DNA from: Actinomadura sp. K4S16
Lineage (GTDB): Bacteria; Actinomycetota; Actinomycetes; Streptosporangiales; Streptosporangiaceae
NCBI RefSeq assembly: GCF_008327685.1
Contig: NZ_BDDE01000013.1
Coordinates: forward strand, 372,001 to 436,000
Direction of reading: 5' to 3'
Length of the DNA stretch: 64,000 nt
Each line of letters opens with the position of its first letter. The first letter of the stretch is position 1. Under the pieces are notes generated by a model. That model had not been told where the DNA came from. It worked only from the letters and a program-made list of their open reading frames with translations, and did not search any database. Shown piece after piece: positions 59,908 through 64,000 of this stretch. A program made the position numbers and the translations under genes.

Positions 59908-59930
59908 ATCGGCCCCTCTCCAGGGCCGAT
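59908..59930 (+). terminator. Hairpin after HPF gene
   Basis: ATCGGCCC (59908-59915) pairs with GGGCCGAT (59923-59930) with a 7-nt loop, 53 nt after the HPF stop. Confidence 0.55.
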
Positions 59931-59986
59931 TCGGTCCGCCCATGCATTCCCCCACCAGGTGACAAGAAATCCCCCGAGTTCGGGTC

Positions 59987-60015
59987 TTGCGGCGCACACC
60001 ACCCCTGCTTACTAT
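59987..60015 (+). promoter_or_regulatory. Predicted promoter with palindrome at the -10
   Basis: TTGCGG (59987-59992) and TACTAT (60010-60015) are separated by 17 nt, a good sigma-A-like fit. The -10 lies within the inverted repeat TTACT-ATCC-AGTAA (60009-60022), which may be an operator. It would drive the secreted propeller gene. Confidence 0.5.
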
Positions 60016-60249
60016 CCAGTAACCAAAGTCTGAATACGGTGATGTTCGGATTTCAGTGGATTCGCACGCGGCCCACAAGGCCGGCCGAATCCGGGGGCAC
60101 GGCCATGCCCGCGACCGTCGTCACCGCGCCACCGGCGCCGCGGCATGCGCGGAAGGGCCCCCGCTCGCCGCCGTGCGCGCCGGCAGGGACGCGGAAAGGT
60201 TCCGCGCCCCCGCCCGCCCGGGCGACCCACCCCCCTGGGAGAAGCAAGC

Positions 60250-61527
60250 ATGCACGCTGCGACCACCCCTGCCCGGCCCCGCACCAGTCGGCGCCGTCGC
60301 CTGCGGAGCATCGCCGCGGCGGCCGTCCTGGCCGCCGGCGCCATCGCGCCCGCCGTCTCCGCGACCACCGCGCACGCCGCGGACCTGCGCGAGGTCATGT
60401 TCGTCGGCAACAACTGGGAGGGCACCGCCGACGTCATCAAGTCCAGCGGCGACTTCGCCAAGATCGGCCGGATCAACGTCATCCCCGACAAGAGCCGGCG
60501 CCTCACCGCGATCTACCTCAACCCGATCAACCTGGCCGTCTACCTCGGCATCCGGGCGACCGCCGGCGAGGGCCACGACCAGCTCGTCGACGACCTGTAC
60601 TCCACCCCCGACGGCACCGCCCTGGTCGCCTCGCGGCCCAGCTTCGGCGACGTCGTCTCCATCGACCTGGCCACCGGGAAGGTCAAGTGGCGGTTCGCCG
60701 TCTCCGGCTACCGCGCCGACCACATGTCCGTCTCCCCCGACGGCACCAGGGTCGCGGTGTCGGCCTCGCTCGGCAAGGTCGTCCACGTCCTGGACATCAA
60801 CACCGGCAAGCAGCTCGGCTCGTTCGCCACCGGCGACAAGCCCCACGAGAACATCTTCACCAAGGACGGCAAGTACATCCTGAACATGTCGATCGGGAAC
60901 GTCGAGACCGACATGGACGACCCGTCCCAGGACTGGACCAAGGGCGACCGGCACATCACCATCGCCGACGCGTCCACCTACAAGGTCGTCAAGACCATCG
61001 ACATGCGCTCGCGCCTCGACGCCTTCGGCCGCAAGGACCTGTCGAACGCGATCCGGCCCGCGGTGTTCTCGCCGGACGAGTCGAAGCTGTACTTCCAGGT
61101 CTCGTTCTTCAACGGGCTCGTGGAGTACGACATGGCCACCGACAAGATCACCCGGGTCAGGACCCTGCCGAAGAACCCGGCCACCAGCGACGACCGCAAG
61201 ACGTTCGTCAACGACTCGCGCCACCACGGGCTCTCGATGAGCCCCGACGGGAGCAGGCTCTGCGTGGCCGGGACGATGGACGACTACGCCACCATCGTCA
61301 ACCGCTCCACCCTCCAGGAAGGCCCGCTGGTCACCGCGTCCAAGCCGTACTGGGCCACCGTGAGCGGCGACGGCCGCGCCTGCGTCATCTCCGAGAGCGG
61401 CGCCGACCAGGTCACCGCGATCGACTTCGGCACCGGCCAGAAGATCACCTCCGTCCCCGTCGGCGACCACCCGCAGCGCGTCCGCGTGGCCCACATCCCC
61501 GCCACCTGGACCGGCACCACCGGCTGA
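60250..61527 (+). CDS. Secreted beta-propeller protein (YVTN/WD-type)
   Basis: This 425-aa protein has a signal peptide (RSIAAAAVLAAGAIAPAVSA) after an arginine-rich N-region. The body has repeated blades such as DLYSTPDGTALVASRPSFGD, DHMSVSPDGTRVAVSAS, NIFTKDGKYILNMS, GLSMSPDGSRLCVAGTMDD and ATVSGDGRACVISESGADQV. These are typical of YVTN-family cell-surface propellers. No catalytic residues are seen. GGGAGAAG lies just upstream of ATG 60250. An 11-bp terminator hairpin follows. Confidence 0.88.
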   Translation: MHAATTPARPRTSRRRRLRSIAAAAVLAAGAIAPAVSATTAHAADLREVMFVGNNWEGTADVIKSSGDFAKIGRINVIPDKSRRLTAIYLNPINLAVYLGIRATAGEGHDQLVDDLYSTPDGTALVASRPSFGDVVSIDLATGKVKWRFAVSGYRADHMSVSPDGTRVAVSASLGKVVHVLDINTGKQLGSFATGDKPHENIFTKDGKYILNMSIGNVETDMDDPSQDWTKGDRHITIADASTYKVVKTIDMRSRLDAFGRKDLSNAIRPAVFSPDESKLYFQVSFFNGLVEYDMATDKITRVRTLPKNPATSDDRKTFVNDSRHHGLSMSPDGSRLCVAGTMDDYATIVNRSTLQEGPLVTASKPYWATVSGDGRACVISESGADQVTAIDFGTGQKITSVPVGDHPQRVRVAHIPATWTGTTG

Positions 61528-61587
61528 CCCCCGCACGCACCGGGACGCAGGGCCGCACCCGCCCCGCGTCCCGGCCCCTCCCTGCCC

Positions 61588-61613
61588 GTCCCCTGCGGAG
61601 CCCCGCAGGGGAC
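61588..61613 (+). terminator. Terminator hairpin
   Basis: GTCCCCTGCGG (61588-61598) pairs perfectly with CCGCAGGGGAC (61603-61613), loop agcc. Confidence 0.8.
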
Positions 61614-61666
61614 GGATCTGCTTCGCCCCGGCCGGGGTAGATCATCCAGAATTTTTTCCGCGGTGA

Positions 61667-61693
61667 TGTCGATTGGCATCGTGGGCTTTCGTA
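61667..61693 (+). promoter_or_regulatory. Predicted ECF42-type promoter of the YCII-sigma operon
   Basis: TGTCGA (61667-61672), 17 nt, then CGTA (61690-61693). From memory, a TGTCGA -35 element is the reported hallmark of ECF42-dependent promoters, which usually drive the YCII/DGPF gene next to the sigma gene. It lies 57 nt upstream of the GTG at 61750. Confidence 0.6.
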
Positions 61694-61749
61694 GCCAGAG
61701 TGAGAGGCCGGTATCGGGCCGGCCGCGTCCGACCTCCAAGGAGCCCGCC

Positions 61750-62106
61750 GTGAAGAAGTACCTCCTCGCCGTCCAGTTCGACGAAAGCGCGCCTTGGCCG
61801 TCCGAGCAGGGGCTCCAGGAGCAGCACGCCCGGACGGCCGGGGTCACCGAGGAGATGAAGGCCGCCGGTTCGTGGGTGTTCGTCGGCGGGCTCCTGCCCT
61901 CGCACGCCAGCACGGTCGTCCGGCCCGGCGACGGCACGACCACGATGACCGACGGGCCGTTCGCCGAGACCAAGGAGCAGCTCGGCGGGTTCTGGGTGAT
62001 CCAGTGCGACGACCTCGACCAGGCGCTGGCCTGGGGCGAGAAGTGCGCGCTGGCCTGCGGGTCCCCGATCGAGGTGCGCCCGTTCGAAGACGCCCAGTGG
62101 AGATGA
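61750..62106 (+). CDS. YCII-related (DGPF) domain protein
   Basis: This 118-aa protein contains KKYLLAVQFDESAPWPS at the N-terminus and TTMTDGPFAETKEQLGGFWV, where DGPF names the family, then VIQCDDLDQALAWGEKC. It is a small ferredoxin-like-fold protein of unknown reaction, often encoded with ECF42 sigma factors. AAGGAG lies 6 nt before GTG 61750. Its stop overlaps the sigma gene start as ATGA. It is likely both target and partner of the sigma factor. Confidence 0.93.
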   Translation: MKKYLLAVQFDESAPWPSEQGLQEQHARTAGVTEEMKAAGSWVFVGGLLPSHASTVVRPGDGTTTMTDGPFAETKEQLGGFWVIQCDDLDQALAWGEKCALACGSPIEVRPFEDAQWR

Positions 62107-63299
62107 GCACGGATCTGGACGCCGTCTACCGGGCGGAGTACGGGCGGTGCGTGGCCACGCTGACGCGCTTCCTCGGCGACATCGGGCTCGCCGAGGAGGC
62201 CGTGCAGGACGCGTTCGCGGTCGCCCTCCAGAAGTGGGACGAGCCGCCGCCCAATCCGGGCGCGTGGATCGTGACCACCGCCCGCAACCGGGCGATCGAC
62301 CGCCTGCGCCGCGAGTCCACCCGCGAGGCGCGCCACGCGCAGGCGCTGCTGCTGCACCAGGCCGACGAGCCGGAGGAGGCGGGGCCGGTGCGCGACGACC
62401 AGCTCCGCATGATCTTCACCTGCTGCCACCCGGCGCTGTCGCCGCTCGCGCGGACCGCGCTGACCCTGCGCCTGCTCGGCGGGCTGGAGGTCGCCGAGAT
62501 CGCGCGGGCCCACCTGGTGCCGGAGGCGACCGTCGCCCAGCGGATCGTCCGCGCGAAGAAGAAGATCCGCGACGCCGGCATCCCCTACCGGGTGCCCCGC
62601 GCCGCCGAGCTCCCCGACCGGCTGGACTCGGTGCTCACCGTGCTCTACCTCATTTTCAACGAGGGGTACGCGGCCACGTCGGGGGAACTGCTGCGGACGG
62701 ACCTGTGCCAGGAGGCCGTCCGGCTGGCCAGGGCGCTCGCGGAGCTGATGCCCGACGAGCCGGAGGCGGTCGGGCTGCTGGCGCTCCTCCTGCTCACCGA
62801 GGCGCGGCGGCCGGCGCGGACGGGGCCCTCGGGTGAGCTGGTGGTGCTCGCCGAGCAGGACCGGTCGCGGTGGAACCGGGAGCTGATCGCCGAGGGGCAC
62901 GAGCTGGTGCGGTGGTGCCTGCGCCGCGGCCGGCCGGGGCCCTACCAGCTGCAGGCCGCGATCAACGCCGTGCACACCGACGGGCCCGCGACCGACTGGG
63001 CGCAGGTGCTGGCGCTCTACGACCAGCTGCTGCGGCACTCCCCGACCCCGGTCGTGGCGCTCAACCGCGCCGTCGCCGTCGCGGAGGTGCACGGGCCGGC
63101 GGCGGCGCTGGCCATCGTCGACGAGCTGGACCTGCCGGGCTACCACCTGCTGCCCGCCGCCCGCGCGGACCTCCTCGCCCGCCTCGGCCGTACCGCCGAA
63201 GCCGTCGCCGCCTACGACGAGGCGATCACCCTGGCCTCCAACGACACCGAACGGACCTTCCTGCGGACGCGGCGGGCGCGCCTGGCCCCGGACGGCTGA
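62103..63299 (+). CDS. ECF42-type sigma factor with C-terminal TPR-like extension
   Basis: This 398-aa protein has sigma region 2 (RFLGDIGLAEEAVQDAFAVA, NPGAWIVTTARNRAIDRLRR) and region 4 (LTLRLLGGLEVAEIARAHLV, PEATVAQRIVRAKKKIRD). It then has a long helical extension (about 180-398) with LTVLYLIFNEGYAATSGELL and TPR-like repeats ending VAAYDEAITLASNDTERTFL. The extension replaces an anti-sigma factor and is needed for activity in this group. It is translationally coupled to the YCII gene. The activating signal is unknown. Confidence 0.94.
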   Translation: MSTDLDAVYRAEYGRCVATLTRFLGDIGLAEEAVQDAFAVALQKWDEPPPNPGAWIVTTARNRAIDRLRRESTREARHAQALLLHQADEPEEAGPVRDDQLRMIFTCCHPALSPLARTALTLRLLGGLEVAEIARAHLVPEATVAQRIVRAKKKIRDAGIPYRVPRAAELPDRLDSVLTVLYLIFNEGYAATSGELLRTDLCQEAVRLARALAELMPDEPEAVGLLALLLLTEARRPARTGPSGELVVLAEQDRSRWNRELIAEGHELVRWCLRRGRPGPYQLQAAINAVHTDGPATDWAQVLALYDQLLRHSPTPVVALNRAVAVAEVHGPAAALAIVDELDLPGYHLLPAARADLLARLGRTAEAVAAYDEAITLASNDTERTFLRTRRARLAPDG

Positions 63300-63394
63300 A
63301 CGACGACCGGCCGACTGGCCGGTCCACCTGGCGGTCGAGGACGGCCAGGCGCAGACCTCCGCGGATCCGGCCGGTCGTGGCAGGCGGCGGAGGA

Positions 63395-63412
63395 TTCGCA
63401 AATATTTTCGAA
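63395..63412 (+). promoter_or_regulatory. AT-rich palindrome upstream of the MFS gene
   Basis: TTCGCAAATATTTTCGAA is an 18-bp palindrome with one mismatched pair, ending 41 nt before ATG 63454. Its AT content is far above the surroundings. It is a plausible repressor operator; no regulator gene is visible upstream, so it may lie beyond the right edge. Confidence 0.55.
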
Positions 63413-63453
63413 TCGAGCGATGAGTTTCGGTGGCGAGGGGGGTCTATCCCGGT

Positions 63454-64000
63454 ATGACGACAACGCATGAGCAAGCAGGCGACGGGTCGACGGGGGCCGA
63501 GGCCGCGGGAGGCGGGCGGACGTCCAGGACGCCCGCGGTGGTGCGGCTGCTGGTGATGGCGACGTTCGTGGTCATCCTGAACGAGACGGTCATGATCAAC
63601 GCGATCCCGCGGCTGATGGCGGACATGGACGTCACCGAGCAGGCGGCGCAGTGGCTCTCCACGGCGTTCATGCTGACGATGGCCGCGGTGATCCCGGTGA
63701 CGGGCTGGTTCCTGCAGCGGGTCAGCACCCGCCGCGCCTACGCCACCGCGATGGGCGTCTTCCTCGCCGGCACGGCGCTGGCGGCGGCCGCGCCGGCGTT
63801 CGAGGTGCTGCTGCTCGCGCGGATCGTCCAGGCGACCGGCACCGCGGTGATGATGCCGCTGCTGATGACGACGCTGATGACCGTCGTGCCGGAGCGCGAC
63901 CGCGGCCGCGTGATGGGCGCCGTGACCATGGCGATCTCGGTCGCGCCGGCGATGGGCCCGGCGGTGTCCGGCCTGATCCTGCAGCTCGGCTCGTGGCGGC
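63454..64000 (+). CDS. DHA2-type MFS efflux transporter, N-terminal part
   Basis: The gene starts at ATG 63454 with CGAGGGGGG upstream and runs off the right edge after 182 codons. The visible part has a hydrophilic N-terminus and about five membrane segments. It has the 14-TM drug-antiporter motifs: ATFVVILNETVMINAIPRLM (LNETVMNVALP-like motif), WLSTAFMLTMAAVIPVTGWF and RGRVMGAVTMAISVAPAMGP (motif C, GxxxGPxxxG). It most resembles EmrB/QacA proteins that export drugs or lipids. The palindrome upstream suggests inducible expression. Confidence 0.9.
   Translation, partial: MTTTHEQAGDGSTGAEAAGGGRTSRTPAVVRLLVMATFVVILNETVMINAIPRLMADMDVTEQAAQWLSTAFMLTMAAVIPVTGWFLQRVSTRRAYATAMGVFLAGTALAAAAPAFEVLLLARIVQATGTAVMMPLLMTTLMTVVPERDRGRVMGAVTMAISVAPAMGPAVSGLILQLGSWR

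Larger units (their letters stand above)
59855..60249. other. Long intergenic/leader region of the secreted propeller
   Basis: These 395 nt hold the HPF terminator (59908-59930), a predicted promoter (59987-60015) and a roughly 228-nt leader before ATG 60250. The frames in the leader are not coding-like. Confidence 0.5.

Overview
The window is very GC-rich (third positions almost all G/C), uses many GTG starts and short ATGA/GTGA gene overlaps, and carries families typical of filamentous actinomycetes: DUF6230/DUF6114, DUF3068, PucR-type regulators, STAS/GAF proteins and many secreted beta-propellers. I infer a chromosomal segment of a Streptosporangiales-type actinomycete such as Actinomadura. 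No tRNA, rRNA, insertion sequence, integrase or CRISPR array was seen.

Layout. 1-2.6 kb: a truncated PAS protein, a lipoprotein metallophosphoesterase with a DUF2231 membrane protein, and an HxlR/RidA divergent pair. 3.1-10.2 kb: a putative TetR regulon. A TetR gene precedes an alkylsulfatase-like metallo-hydrolase. A matching palindrome (TTGCACT-N3-AGTGCAA) recurs 4.8 kb away between an MFS transporter and a DUF3068/DUF1214/serine-hydrolase operon. 10.3-12.7 kb: two secreted proteins. 12.7-18 kb: a MerR regulator with an unusual upstream region, STAS and GAF proteins, a small CarD-like protein, a cold-shock protein with an attenuator-like leader, and a DEAD-box helicase. 18-29.4 kb: DUF6114/DUF6230, secreted proteins, a two-module AsnC regulator, glyoxalase and esterase genes, a membrane Ser/Thr kinase and a DMFase-beta-like lipoprotein. 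29.4-32.8 kb: secreted proteins, one with a tandem operator-like repeat in its leader.

33-44 kb: two tandem PucR-type regulators lead into cydA-cydB-cydD-(64-aa ORF)-cydC, encoding cytochrome bd oxidase and its assembly transporter. The operon meets an iron-sulfur photolyase/cryptochrome head to tail. 43.5-49.5 kb and 57.7-59.9 kb look like a dispersed hypoxia/dormancy regulon: an Rv2629-like baeRF2 protein, PolX, DUF2267, a phosphoribosyltransferase-hydrolase fusion, a double universal stress protein, a PRPP synthetase paralogue, DUF1918 and a ribosome hibernation factor with two C-terminal domains. A DosR-like box, GGACCTTYGKCCCT, precedes three of these transcription units. With cytochrome bd and the photolyase, this suggests a low-oxygen/quiescence programme.

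49.6-57.6 kb: a fused 5-oxoprolinase, then two tandem serine hydrolases. A relic of the oxoprolinase 3' end lies between them and shows that they arose by segmental duplication. An erythromycin-esterase-like protein follows. 60-64 kb: a secreted beta-propeller, a YCII/ECF42 sigma pair with its probable own promoter, and the start of a DHA2-type efflux pump that runs off the window.
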